A DNA stretch of 21,767 bases from JBGPJM01 sp041485385 (GCA_041485385.1 JBGPJM010000064.1:1-21767); one strand, 5' to 3'. Positions 7,299 to 15,760 are shown, counted from the first letter of the stretch. The notes: generated by a model from the letters alone, not told the origin. Translations and numbers: made by a program.

Positions 7299-9620
7299 TC
7301 AGCACCCGGCGAAGAAGGCGGTGAGGAAGTCGAAGAAATCCTGGGAGTTGGTGGTGCCGTTGTTGTTGAAGTCGGCGTTGCCGGCGAAGAAGTCGGTCAG
7401 GAAGTCGAAGAAGTCCTGGCTGTTGAGCGAGCCGGAGTGGTTCCAGTCGGCCGGACAGACGGGCGGGCAGGTGACGGTGGCGGTGACCCGGAAGTCGTCG
7501 ACGGCGGCCTCGACGATGGAGCCGGCGCCGGAATCGTCGGCGATGAAGCGGACGCGGATGTTGGCGGTGGGCGTGACGAGGCTGCTGACGGCGAACTCGT
7601 GGTAGAGCCAGCCGCCGGTGGTGCCGGGGCCGGTGGGGCCGACGGTCTCGGCGCGGGTCCAAGTGACGCCGTCGTCGCCGGAGACATCGACGACGAGGAT
7701 GTCGGCACCCGGGGCGCTGCCCTGGTTGTTGGAGTACCAGCGCCAGTAGCCGATGACGGGGTTGGTCCGGCCGGCGAGATCGAGGCGCGGGGAAAGGAGC
7801 GTGGTGCGACCGCCGTCAACGTCGGCCTGACCGACGGCGCCGCCGACGGTGCCTTGGCCGGTGAAGTAGCACTGGGTGCCGGGGGCGGGAGTATGGTCGT
7901 CCTCGGGCTGGGCGGCGGTGCCGATCGGGTCAGCGCGGACCCACTGGCCGCTGACGGCCGTGTCGCCGGTCACACCGGCGGTCCAGCCCATGTTTGTCTC
8001 GAAGTCGTCGGAGAACACGCTGGTGGTGTTGGTGACGGTGGCGACGAGGCGCGCCGAAGCGCCGCCGGTGGGGTAGTCGACGGTGAGGCCGGCGGTGGAC
8101 TGGGCCTCGAGGTAGTACTGGACCGATTGGCCGCACGGGGCGCCGGGGAGCGTGGCGGTGAACTGGTTGGCGCCGGCGGACGACGGGGTGGACTGGGTGA
8201 ACATGCCGGAAGCGCCGATGCGCGCGAAGAGACGGAGCGAGCCGGGGGTAGGGAGCTGGGAGGCGCGGAAGAGCTCAACGGGGAAGGTGGTGGGCGCGTC
8301 GGGCGTGATGGCGGTGACCGGTCCGCCGGGGATGCGGATGTAGAGGGCGTTGGCGATGAGCCAGTTGGCCTCCCAGGAGATGCCGCCCCAGACTTCTTCG
8401 GCGGTGGGGATGATCTGGGCCGCGGGGAGGATGAAGCCGAACTGGCCGGTGTCGCGGAGCTCCATGCCCCAGCCGAGGATGTTGCGGTCGCCGTAGGTCC
8501 AGTCGGAGGAGACGCCGTTGGCGGGGTAGATGGTGGTGTAGGTGGGGCCGGCGACATAGGTGACGCCGTGGACGGCGAGGATCGCCTGGGCGATGCCCGC
8601 GTTCATGACGTCGAAGAGGCCGGCGTCGGGGGGGAGCTGGCTGGTGTAGCCCCAGGCGGAGAGGACGAGCTGGGAGTAGCTGTGCACGTCGACGTGGAAG
8701 ATGATCTGCGGGCGTGCAGTGACCCAGTCGCGGAGGATGGCGGTCTCGGGCTCGGAGAAGGGGGCGGTGCCGCGGTAGGTCTCACTGCTCGTGGTGCCGG
8801 AGGAGCCGCCCTGCGGGAGCTGGCCCCACTGGTATCCCCAGTTACGGTTGGTGTCGACGCCGAAGGTGGTATCGCCGTTGTTGCGGCGGTTCTTGCGCCA
8901 GAGGCGGTCGGTGGACCAGGTGTAGATGTAGCCGTCGGGGTTGACGACGGGGACGATGAGGAACTCAAAGTGGTCGAGGAGGGCGTGGACGGCGGTGTCG
9001 CTGTCGTAGGTGCGGACGAGGCGGTCGGCGATGTAGATGGTCGTCATGCCGGTGATCCACTCACGGGCATGCTGGAGGCCGTTGAGGAAGATCGCGGGCT
9101 TGTTCGAGCCAACGGTGCTGGTGATGCGGATCCCGTAGACCTCGTTTCCCTGGAGCGAGAGCCCGACGATGAAGCGCGAGGCCAGGTCGGGGCGCTGCGC
9201 GACGAGCGAATCGACGTACGCGCTGATCTGGTCGACGTCTTTGTAGTCGGCGAACCAGGAGAGGCCGCGCTGCTGGTTAGAGGCCGCGATGTGCGCGGCC
9301 TCGGCGTCGATGAGCGCCTGGATGTCGTTCTGGAGGATGGCGTACTTGATGCCGGCCAGGTCGAGGGCCTGGAGGGCGTCGGGGGGGACGCTGTAGTCGA
9401 CGGGTCCGACGCCCGTGCCGCCGCAGGTCCAGAGCCTGGCGCCGATGGCGTCGAGCGTGAGCTGGTCGCGGCTGGAGGCGACCTGAACGCGGAGGAGCTT
9501 GTGGCCGTCGTAGCGAACCTTACCGGGTTGATCGATCTGGGCGACCCCGGCGCCCGCGCCCCCCGTCCCTGCCCAGATGACTACAGCAACGAGGACGAGC
9601 AGCAATCGGCGGTGGGACAT
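7299..9620 (-). CDS. Secreted zinc carboxypeptidase (peptidase family M14) with dockerin-like C-terminus
   Basis: 773 aa from the chosen start. Residues 1-27 are a signal peptide (MSHRRLLLVLVAVVIWAG). Residues about 33-110 resemble a short propeptide. The M14 domain (about 120-427) has every expected residue: zinc ligands His184 and Glu187 (HAREW) and His313 (VDVHSYSQ), Arg259 in DTNRNW, Tyr365 in TIYPANG, and catalytic Glu387 in GMELRDTG. Removal of C-terminal residues from peptides outside the cell is expected. About 435-530 is an Ig-like domain (PCGQSVQYYLEA), 537-712 a MAM/immune-inhibitor-A-like domain, and 718-773 the dockerin-like tail. ATG at 9618-9620 is preferred to GTG at 9665 because it directly opens the signal peptide and has GAGGG upstream; the longer form would add 15 unlikely residues. 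No T-run terminator is seen after the stop, so some readthrough into the metallopeptidase gene is possible. Confidence 0.9.
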   Translation of the reverse strand: MSHRRLLLVLVAVVIWAGTGGAGAGVAQIDQPGKVRYDGHKLLRVQVASSRDQLTLDAIGARLWTCGGTGVGPVDYSVPPDALQALDLAGIKYAILQNDIQALIDAEAAHIAASNQQRGLSWFADYKDVDQISAYVDSLVAQRPDLASRFIVGLSLQGNEVYGIRITSTVGSNKPAIFLNGLQHAREWITGMTTIYIADRLVRTYDSDTAVHALLDHFEFLIVPVVNPDGYIYTWSTDRLWRKNRRNNGDTTFGVDTNRNWGYQWGQLPQGGSSGTTSSETYRGTAPFSEPETAILRDWVTARPQIIFHVDVHSYSQLVLSAWGYTSQLPPDAGLFDVMNAGIAQAILAVHGVTYVAGPTYTTIYPANGVSSDWTYGDRNILGWGMELRDTGQFGFILPAAQIIPTAEEVWGGISWEANWLIANALYIRIPGGPVTAITPDAPTTFPVELFRASQLPTPGSLRLFARIGASGMFTQSTPSSAGANQFTATLPGAPCGQSVQYYLEAQSTAGLTVDYPTGGASARLVATVTNTTSVFSDDFETNMGWTAGVTGDTAVSGQWVRADPIGTAAQPEDDHTPAPGTQCYFTGQGTVGGAVGQADVDGGRTTLLSPRLDLAGRTNPVIGYWRWYSNNQGSAPGADILVVDVSGDDGVTWTRAETVGPTGPGTTGGWLYHEFAVSSLVTPTANIRVRFIADDSGAGSIVEAAVDDFRVTATVTCPPVCPADWNHSGSLNSQDFFDFLTDFFAGNADFNNNGTTNSQDFFDFLTAFFAGC
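7302..7469 (-). repeat. Tandem dockerin-like repeat, tail of the carboxypeptidase
   Basis: Codes for residues 718-773: CPPVCPADWNHSGSLNSQD, then FFDFLTDFFAGNA, DFNNNGTTNSQDFFDFL and TAFFAGC. The layout matches the discoidin protein tail. The DNA core is repeated at about 7325 and 7401 with one base change (aaatc for aagtc). Confidence 0.75.
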
Positions 9621-9983
9621 GTCGAGGGACCCTCGCAGAAGTTCTGGGACCGTCGGAAAGAACACGGGAGGAAACAGAATGCCAGCACCTCCGCGCCCAT
9701 CGAGAAGATAATCCCGAACGGGTCGGAGGGGTAGGAATCGGGGGGGATTAGGGATGGGGCGTCTTGTGGGGCAGAATCCGGGGCAGTCTCGACGGTCCGG
9801 ATATTCGCAGACGCACCCGGACCTGATCCGTGAACAACACCAGTTGTTTTGCGTGGCTGTGGGGACCGGGGCAATGTTCGGAGTTCGGAAGGAGCAGGGG
9901 CAGGGTGTGGGCGCGGCGTGGGGGAATGGGGAACCTACAAAGCGGGTGAGACGCGGGGCGGCACCGGTTTCGGTTGTGCCATG
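9621..9983. other. Intergenic region between the membrane-protein gene and the carboxypeptidase gene (363 bp)
   Basis: No gene is convincing here. Two inverted repeats stand out: GGTCCGG (9794-9800) with CCGGACC (9817-9823) around 16 nt, and AACAAC (9833-9838) with GTTGTT (9843-9848) around 4 nt. GGCAC (9960-9964) with GTGCC (9976-9980) follows the membrane-protein stop and may be a weak terminator stem. The carboxypeptidase promoter must lie here, but no good -35/-10 pair is visible. Confidence 0.45.
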
Positions 9984-11843
9984 TCACTTCTTCTTGCTGC
10001 CGAGGGGGAGCTTGTTGAGCAGGTCCTTGGCCTTGTCGCCGGCCTTGTCCTTGAGCTTGTCGGTTGCCTTCTCGATCGCCTTGCTGGCTTCGCCTCGGGC
10101 GCGCGAGGCGAGCTCGGCAGCGCCGGCCTTGGCGAGGGCATCACCGAGCTTATTGCCGTCGAGGAGGATGCGCGGGTTGTCGAGGGGGCCGCGGAGGCCG
10201 AGGGGAAGGTCGAGCAGCTTCACCGGCGCCGAGCCTGCGCCGCGGAGGGAGACGGTGGTGTCGTGGAGGGTGACCTGGAGCGGGAGGTCGATGAAGCCGA
10301 CGCCTTGGGCGCTCCATGAGCCGTCGAGGAGAAGGTCGATGGTGCCGCCGTCGATGGGCTTCTTGCCGCCATCAGCGACGGCGGTGAGTTGGCTGGCGAC
10401 GACGCTGGTGGGGAGGCCGAGGTACTTGAAGTACAGCTTGTCGGCCTCGGTGGGCTGACCGGCGGCCGCCTTGCCGCCGACGGCGATGTTGGCGGCGAGC
10501 TTGTTGCTCCGGGTCGCGACGGAGACGGTGGGCTTGCCCTCGACGAGCCAGGGCTGGGTGGAGAGGTTGTGGGCGGAGATGTCGAGGATCTCGCCGGGGA
10601 GCTGGGCGGCCTTGACGCCCTTGGCGTCAAGCGTGCGCACGAGAAGGGTGGGGACCTTGTCGACAAGGTGCGAGGCGGTGACGTGGGTGTAGCCGTTCTC
10701 GCGGACCTCGCGGGCGAGGCGCTGCTTGAGCGTCTCCTTCTTGGCTTCCTCGCCGGGCTTGGCGGGCTCGGTGGGGCGGTCCTTGTCGGGGCCGGAGGCC
10801 TTCTCGATCCACTTGCGGACCTGGGCGAGGCGGTCCTTCCAGAGCTGGGCCTCCTTGATGTAGTCGTCGATGGTCTTCTCGCCCTCTTTCGGGGGCGGCG
10901 GGGGCAGCGGCCTGGGGCCGCCGCCGACGAGGTGGCCGCGGACGGCGCGCTTGTCGCCGGATGAGCCATCGGCGACGGTGACGTTGTCGAGCTTCAGGCG
11001 CATGCGGAGGAGGTCGTCGGTGTTGACGTCGGCGGTGACCTCGGAGGCGCGGAAGAGGTCGGTGTCGAGGGCTTTGGGATCGGCCATCGCCAGGGAGGAG
11101 ATGGTGAGCTTGCCCTGCTTGACGTCGAGCTTGGCGGATTTCATGTCGACGGTGGCGCCGTTGGCGGATTCGAGGCCGCGTTTGAGGGCCATGGTGACGA
11201 TGGGCTCGGCGAGCAGGGCCTGGCCGACGTAGAGGAGCGCGCAGAGCAGCACGACTAGGACGACGCCGAGGATGCGGATGGGGTTGCCGACCTTCTTGGC
11301 GAGCAGGTCGTTGTAGGAGCGCTTGCCCTTGCCGCCGCCGACGAAGACGAAGGTGAGAACCTTCACCCATTTCTTGCGGGTGAGCTGTTGGAACTTCTCG
11401 GAGCTCTCTTCGAGGCCGGCGAGCTTGTGGCGGATGCTGTTGATGGCCACGACGAGGGCCGCGCCGACGGCGAGGCCGAGAGTGAAGCCAAGGAGGGTGC
11501 CACCGGTGGTGGCGTAGTAGTCGAGGCGGAAGAGGGCGAGGACGGGGGCGTTGATGGCGGCCTTGAAGAGGGGTTGGGTGGGGCCGTCGAGGAGAACGGC
11601 GCCGGCGGCGAAGGTGACGGGCAGGATCGCCAGGGAGACGGCCTTGGCGAGAAGGCCGGCAAGGCCGGCGACGAAGAGGTTGGCGTTGAGGATGATGAGG
11701 AGGAAAACGAGCGCGGCGATGAGGCCGGGGCCCTGCTGGAAGCCAGGGACGAAGCCGAGCATGGCGCCGAGGATGCATGCGGAGAGGACCTGGAAAGGGG
11801 TGGTCTTGCCGCGGATGAGCTTGCCGATGTTGCGGGTGATCAT
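9984..11843 (-). CDS. Membrane protein, apparent fusion of TIGR03546-like and TIGR03545-like families
   Basis: 619 aa. Residues 1-135 hold several hydrophobic helices beginning MITRNIGKLIRGKTTPFQ and LGAMLGFVPGFQQGPGL. These resemble the small membrane family TIGR03546 (related to DUF2062). A further helix at about 190-215 is followed by a long extracytoplasmic part resembling TIGR03545, an AsmA-like repeat protein (LESANGATVDMKSAKLDVKQ, then ISSLAMADP). Residues 310-375 are Pro- and Lys/Glu-rich with a likely coiled stretch, and the C-terminus (about 565-619) is Lys/Ala-rich and helical. From memory, these families are usually separate neighbouring genes; here one frame holds both. The function of either family is not known; AsmA-like proteins act in envelope assembly or lipid transfer. 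ATG at 11841-11843 has GGAG at 11854-11857. It starts 36 nt after the upstream hydrolase stop codon, so the two are probably one operon. Confidence 0.7.
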   Translation of the reverse strand: MITRNIGKLIRGKTTPFQVLSACILGAMLGFVPGFQQGPGLIAALVFLLIILNANLFVAGLAGLLAKAVSLAILPVTFAAGAVLLDGPTQPLFKAAINAPVLALFRLDYYATTGGTLLGFTLGLAVGAALVVAINSIRHKLAGLEESSEKFQQLTRKKWVKVLTFVFVGGGKGKRSYNDLLAKKVGNPIRILGVVLVVLLCALLYVGQALLAEPIVTMALKRGLESANGATVDMKSAKLDVKQGKLTISSLAMADPKALDTDLFRASEVTADVNTDDLLRMRLKLDNVTVADGSSGDKRAVRGHLVGGGPRPLPPPPPKEGEKTIDDYIKEAQLWKDRLAQVRKWIEKASGPDKDRPTEPAKPGEEAKKETLKQRLAREVRENGYTHVTASHLVDKVPTLLVRTLDAKGVKAAQLPGEILDISAHNLSTQPWLVEGKPTVSVATRSNKLAANIAVGGKAAAGQPTEADKLYFKYLGLPTSVVASQLTAVADGGKKPIDGGTIDLLLDGSWSAQGVGFIDLPLQVTLHDTTVSLRGAGSAPVKLLDLPLGLRGPLDNPRILLDGNKLGDALAKAGAAELASRARGEASKAIEKATDKLKDKAGDKAKDLLNKLPLGSKKK

Positions 11844-11879
11844 GTCGTTGATTCTCCGGCGTGATTATTGCGGGTCGGA

Positions 11880-14426
11880 TCAGTCGCGCCACGCGGACTC
11901 GCCGTGTTGGAGGGACCAGTCGTTGCCGAAGAAGCCGCATGCGGCAATGCCGGGGGCGCCGGACTGGAGTATGGAGGGGGCAAAGATGGTCCAGTCTGGG
12001 TAGGCGACACCGGAGACGAAGTAGGGGAGGCGGTCGGTGAGACGGAGGCCGGCGGGGCCGGTGCCGGAGACGACGCCGACGCTTGCGTCGTGGGTGTCGA
12101 GCCGTGGGCGGACGAAGATGCAGGCAAGGTCGTCGGCCTCGGCGCGTTTATCGCCGACGGTGATGGCATCGCGGTGGACTTGGATGGGGCTGTCTTTGAG
12201 GAGGGTGTCCCAGGCGGCGCTGGTGTCGGCGTTGCCGTAGAGGATGACGTTGCGGTCCTGCATGGCCGCGGCGTTGCCCAGACAGAACGGTGATGCCGCC
12301 TCGACGAGCGCGACATCGGGCACGACATCGATGGAGCCGTTGCCGCGGTACCAGAACGTTTCGGCGTCGTAGCGGGCCTTCGCGAGTGACCAGGCGTTCT
12401 CCTCGGGCGTGCCGCGGGTGGCGTAGGCGAAGACGACCTTGCGTCGGAACGCTTCCTTGAACGGTCCGCACCGTCTCGGGTACTTTCGGAGGTCGGGCCG
12501 GTCATTGAACACGGTCCACGATCCGCTCTCGTGTGAGAGGTAGAGGCGCGTGGCCAGGTAGGGGCGCGGCCCTGGCCAAGGGATTGATTCGAGCGTCTGG
12601 CCGTCGAGTTCGATGGCGACGGGCGAGCCGGATTCGACCGCGGACGGGTGCGCGAATGACAGCAGTGCGACGTTGTCGGTCTTGCCCGTGAACCTGTGGG
12701 TAGCGGGGTCGAAGGTGATGTCGATGCTGCTGGGCGCAAGGCACTTGTTCTGCGACAGGATCATCGCCCAGTGGCAGTCCGAGGAGACACCCGGACTTGA
12801 CGTGATGAACTCGACGTGCCGGACATCCTCGTCTTTGGGGATCGAGCGGCGTGCGAAGAACTCGAAGATGGGTGGCCAATCGACGCAGGCGTCGCCCCAC
12901 CAGTGTCCGGCGTCGGGCTGCTCGTGGTAGGCGAAGTCGGGGTGGAAGGTCGCCAGGTGCTGGCGCATGGTGCGGGCCTGCTCGACCGGGACGTTGTCGT
13001 CGGCGTCGCCGTGGAGGATGTAGACGCCGTTGTGGAGGAGGTTGCGGCTGAGCGAGAGCGTGTCGCTGGGGGAAGCGGCGCGCTGGAGGAGTGCGAGCAC
13101 GGGGTCGGAGGTGTCGAGCCTGGCTGCGCCGGAGTAGGACCAGAAGCTGATCCAGCCGGCGCTGGGGGCGATGGCCGCGAAACGGTCGGGGAACTGCACG
13201 CCGACGTTCCATGTGCCGTGGCCGCCCATGGAGTGGCCGGTGAGGTACGCACGTTGTGGATCGGTGTTGAGCCGGTTTTCGGCGTCGTAGAGGACCTCGA
13301 GCGCGTCGAGGCGTCCCCAGTCTTCCCAGTCGAAGCCGAAGGGGCGGCGGTTGGTGGGGCAGACGATGTGGCACCAGTCCTTGTGCTCGTAGGCGTTGGC
13401 CTGTGAGGTGGCTTCGACGCTGGCACCGTGGAGGCTGAGGACGAGGCCGGGCTGGGCGGCGTCGCCGGGCTTCGGGTGGGCGGGGACGACGGAGTAGTAC
13501 TGAATGCTGCCGTCGATTTTGCTGAGGAAGGTGCGTTTGTGCTTGTCGGTTTCGCGTCGGATGCCAACGCGGAGTTTGAGAGGTTCGCCGATGCGAGTGC
13601 CGTCGGGTGCGGAATCTGTCGGTGGGACAAGCCGCAACGAGGCATCGACGTCTTGCGGTTCGGTCAGAATGGTCGAGTTCAGATCGAAAGCCGCTTTGCG
13701 GATGCTGAGCGGGAGCAGGTCGGGCACGGGCGTGACGGTGTGCGCTCCGCCCCACTCGCATTCCAGTGCGTAGCCGCGCAGCGTGCGGGTCGTCGCGTTG
13801 ATAACCACCGCGGCGCCGCCGGACTCGAGCTTGTCGCCGATCAAGACATCACCGACGGTCAGGTCGCCGTTGTTGAGGAAGATCTCGGCCGGCGATGCGA
13901 CGAGCCTGGCCCGCAGCCGCCGGCGCCCGGAGCGAAAGAGGAGATCGTTTGCACCCGCGTTCAACTCGATGGGCAGCTTCACGTAGCCGTACTCGTATGG
14001 GTCGCCGACGCGCGGTACGCCGCCCACGTAGACCATGCCGTGCCCGGAGGCTTCGAGGATCATGACGCGCTGGTCGGGCGACAGGACCGTCCAGGCCGCG
14101 TAGCCGCCCGCGGGGATCGCGAGCCAGCCGTCGTTGCCGGCGGCGGCGGGTTTCCAGGACTGGGTCTTGCCATCGGGGAGGGCGACGGTATCGCCGCCCG
14201 TGGGCGTCTTCCATGTACCGGCGACGATCATGGCCTCGACTGCGTCGGTGTGAATGGGCGAGCGGGCGGAACTCCCGACTGGGCCGATGACCAGGGCCTC
14301 CTTGAGCACGATCTCGGGCGGCGGTGGAGGCTCGGGCTGGGCTTGGGAGTGCGCCAGGGGAGCGAGGGACACGGCGATCACGGCCAAGCGGGAGCCGCGG
14401 ACGATGGACGGTTGGGGATGCGGCAT
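11880..14426 (-). CDS. Secreted prolyl-oligopeptidase-type alpha/beta hydrolase
   Basis: 848 aa. The N-terminus (MPHPQPSIVRGSRLAVIAVS then LAPLAHSQAQ) is a plausible signal peptide. Residues about 38-290 are beta-rich and unassigned. The hydrolase fold (about 300-530) has the nucleophile elbow GHSMGG with Ser399, an HGDADDNVP strand with Asp476, and His508 in DAGHWWG, a complete Ser-Asp-His triad. Residues 530-848 form a long C-terminal region (for example NVILYGNADTSAAW and PYFVSGVAYPDW) of the kind I associate with planctomycete members of this family. It could be a peptidase or an esterase; the sequence alone does not decide. ATG at 14424-14426 is chosen because it opens the signal peptide. 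The frame stays open far upstream, but that part is antisense to the next gene and not protein-like. It is the first gene of a probable operon with the membrane fusion protein. Confidence 0.85.
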   Translation of the reverse strand: MPHPQPSIVRGSRLAVIAVSLAPLAHSQAQPEPPPPPEIVLKEALVIGPVGSSARSPIHTDAVEAMIVAGTWKTPTGGDTVALPDGKTQSWKPAAAGNDGWLAIPAGGYAAWTVLSPDQRVMILEASGHGMVYVGGVPRVGDPYEYGYVKLPIELNAGANDLLFRSGRRRLRARLVASPAEIFLNNGDLTVGDVLIGDKLESGGAAVVINATTRTLRGYALECEWGGAHTVTPVPDLLPLSIRKAAFDLNSTILTEPQDVDASLRLVPPTDSAPDGTRIGEPLKLRVGIRRETDKHKRTFLSKIDGSIQYYSVVPAHPKPGDAAQPGLVLSLHGASVEATSQANAYEHKDWCHIVCPTNRRPFGFDWEDWGRLDALEVLYDAENRLNTDPQRAYLTGHSMGGHGTWNVGVQFPDRFAAIAPSAGWISFWSYSGAARLDTSDPVLALLQRAASPSDTLSLSRNLLHNGVYILHGDADDNVPVEQARTMRQHLATFHPDFAYHEQPDAGHWWGDACVDWPPIFEFFARRSIPKDEDVRHVEFITSSPGVSSDCHWAMILSQNKCLAPSSIDITFDPATHRFTGKTDNVALLSFAHPSAVESGSPVAIELDGQTLESIPWPGPRPYLATRLYLSHESGSWTVFNDRPDLRKYPRRCGPFKEAFRRKVVFAYATRGTPEENAWSLAKARYDAETFWYRGNGSIDVVPDVALVEAASPFCLGNAAAMQDRNVILYGNADTSAAWDTLLKDSPIQVHRDAITVGDKRAEADDLACIFVRPRLDTHDASVGVVSGTGPAGLRLTDRLPYFVSGVAYPDWTIFAPSILQSGAPGIAACGFFGNDWSLQHGESAWRD

Positions 14427-14519
14427 CGGGTAGGTGTCCTGGACGCGGTGGGGGGATTCGCGCGACGGAGCGAGAAGCACGATAACCGGTCGGCGGGCCG
14501 GCCGCGGAGTCAGGATGGC

Positions 14520-14547
14520 GTGACGCGGGTAGGAGATGATGTAGGAT
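14520..14547 (+). promoter_or_regulatory. Candidate promoter for the DUF4198-like gene
   Basis: GTGACG (14520-14525, 4 of 6 to TTGACA) and TAGGAT (14542-14547, 4 of 6 to TATAAT) are separated by 16 nt in the 156-bp divergent region. The ribosome binding site GGGAG at 14573-14577 follows. A short palindrome, GGCCT-CT-AGGCC (14561-14572), lies near the expected transcript start. Both boxes are imperfect. Confidence 0.3.
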
Positions 14548-14582
14548 TGAGCTACGTACAGGCCTCTAGGCCGGGAGTCGAC

Positions 14583-15683
14583 ATGGGCAGGATGCGCACG
14601 ATGTGGGGAGCGATGGCGGCTGTAGCGGTGATCGGCGTGGGCGGGATCGCCGCGCGTGTGGGGGCGGCGGAACCGCCGGGCACGCTGTTCCTTGTGCCGG
14701 ACAGGTACGAGGCGAAGGTGGGCGAGAAGCTGCCGGTGCACGTCGCGATGAAGCACGGCGCGGTGTTCGGCAACTGTGACTGGGATGCGAAGTCGGTGAG
14801 CTGGTTCTACATACGCGTCGCCGGGACGCAGGAGAACCGGGAGACGGTGCCGGGGTTGGGCGATGCCCCCCCCGCCCCCCCTTCCGCCCCCCCTCCCAGC
14901 CCCCCTCCCGTCCCGCCCGCCGTTCCGACCCCGCCTGCTCCGGCTCCAGTGCCTTCTACGCCGCCGGATTCGACCAAGCCAGCGCAGGTCGCGCCGCCGG
15001 CGCCCGTGGTGGGTCCGCGTGCGGCGATGCTGCCGCTTGTTCACGCGGGGCTGACGATGATCGGCATGGATGTCCGGGCGCGGGTGATGAACCTTCCGGT
15101 CGAGGATGTCGGGACGTACTTGGCCGCGGCGAGCGACCGGGACCGGATCCTGGTGCTGCACTCGCTCCCGCCGGGCGTGGCGGTGGAATGTCGTCTGATC
15201 GAGTCGGCCGCGGCACTGGTGCGCGTGACCGGCGATGAGCCCTCGGGGCCGGACGCGCAAACGGCGACTTCGAAGGCGGGGCAGGCGGCAGAGATCCGGT
15301 TCCTGAGCGATCCGACGGCGACGCCGGTCGGGGGCGAGGTGTCGCTGAAGACGCTGGTCGGGGGCGCGGCGCGCGGCGAGGTGAAGGTGACGGCGACATT
15401 CGTGCCGCCGGTGCCGGACCCGGCCAAGCCGCAGGTGACCGAGGTTGTGCCGCCGCCCCCGCTGGAGTTCCTGACGGATGCGAATGGCGTGGGACGGTTC
15501 CGGCTGTCGCTGGCGGGGACGTGGCGATTGGAGATGCACGCGGCGAAGCGGCTGATCGGGGACGCGGACGCGCGGGTCGAGCTCCATGCGGCGACGGTGA
15601 CGTTCAACGCAACGGGGATTGGACCGGCGCCGGACAAAACAGCGCCGCCGGCCGAGCCGGTGAAGAAGGATGGCGGGAAGTAG
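14583..15683 (+). CDS. Secreted DUF4198-like protein with a proline-rich insert
   Basis: 366 aa. Residues 1-29 are a signal peptide (MRTMWGAMAAVAVIGVGGIA, ending VGAAE). The first beta segment, LFLVPDRYEAKVGEKLPVHV then AMKHGAVFGN (35-64), and the last part, TDANGVGRFRLSLAGTWRLE to HAATVTFNA (298-343), resemble the two ends of DUF4198 proteins. These are periplasmic beta-sandwich proteins often found near metal uptake. Between them, residues about 95-143 are an alternating Pro/Ala/Ser/Val linker. The function is unknown. ATG at 14583 is supported by GGGAG five nt upstream (14573-14577); ATG at 14592 is an alternative. The gene lies 77 nt before the propeller gene on the same strand, so cotranscription is likely. 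The proline region is coded by C-runs of up to 8 bases. Confidence 0.6.
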   Translation: MGRMRTMWGAMAAVAVIGVGGIAARVGAAEPPGTLFLVPDRYEAKVGEKLPVHVAMKHGAVFGNCDWDAKSVSWFYIRVAGTQENRETVPGLGDAPPAPPSAPPPSPPPVPPAVPTPPAPAPVPSTPPDSTKPAQVAPPAPVVGPRAAMLPLVHAGLTMIGMDVRARVMNLPVEDVGTYLAAASDRDRILVLHSLPPGVAVECRLIESAAALVRVTGDEPSGPDAQTATSKAGQAAEIRFLSDPTATPVGGEVSLKTLVGGAARGEVKVTATFVPPVPDPAKPQVTEVVPPPPLEFLTDANGVGRFRLSLAGTWRLEMHAAKRLIGDADARVELHAATVTFNATGIGPAPDKTAPPAEPVKKDGGK

Positions 15684-15760
15684 GGCGCGGACCGCCGGCC
15701 ACCGGCTGCGGGGCCGCGTGCCGAGGACGCGGAGGCTGGACGGAGACGGAGGAGGAGACC

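Noticed and set aside
7295..7305. Resemblance of the heptamer unit TGCTGAG to the TGC TGA ends of three tailed genes
   Set aside because: The gene ends are fixed by Cys plus stop codon; sharing six bases with the repeat is most likely chance.
9621..9665. GTG start at 9665 for the carboxypeptidase
   Set aside because: It would put 15 residues in front of a clean signal peptide that starts at ATG 9620 with its own GAGGG.
7437..9734. 765-codon plus-strand open frame opposite the carboxypeptidase
   Set aside because: Antisense shadow; no motif, and the minus strand has every M14 catalytic residue.
14427..15587. Upstream extension of the hydrolase frame to 15587
   Set aside because: The extra ~387 residues are Arg/Pro/His-rich, lie antisense to the DUF4198-like gene, and would bury the signal peptide at 14426.
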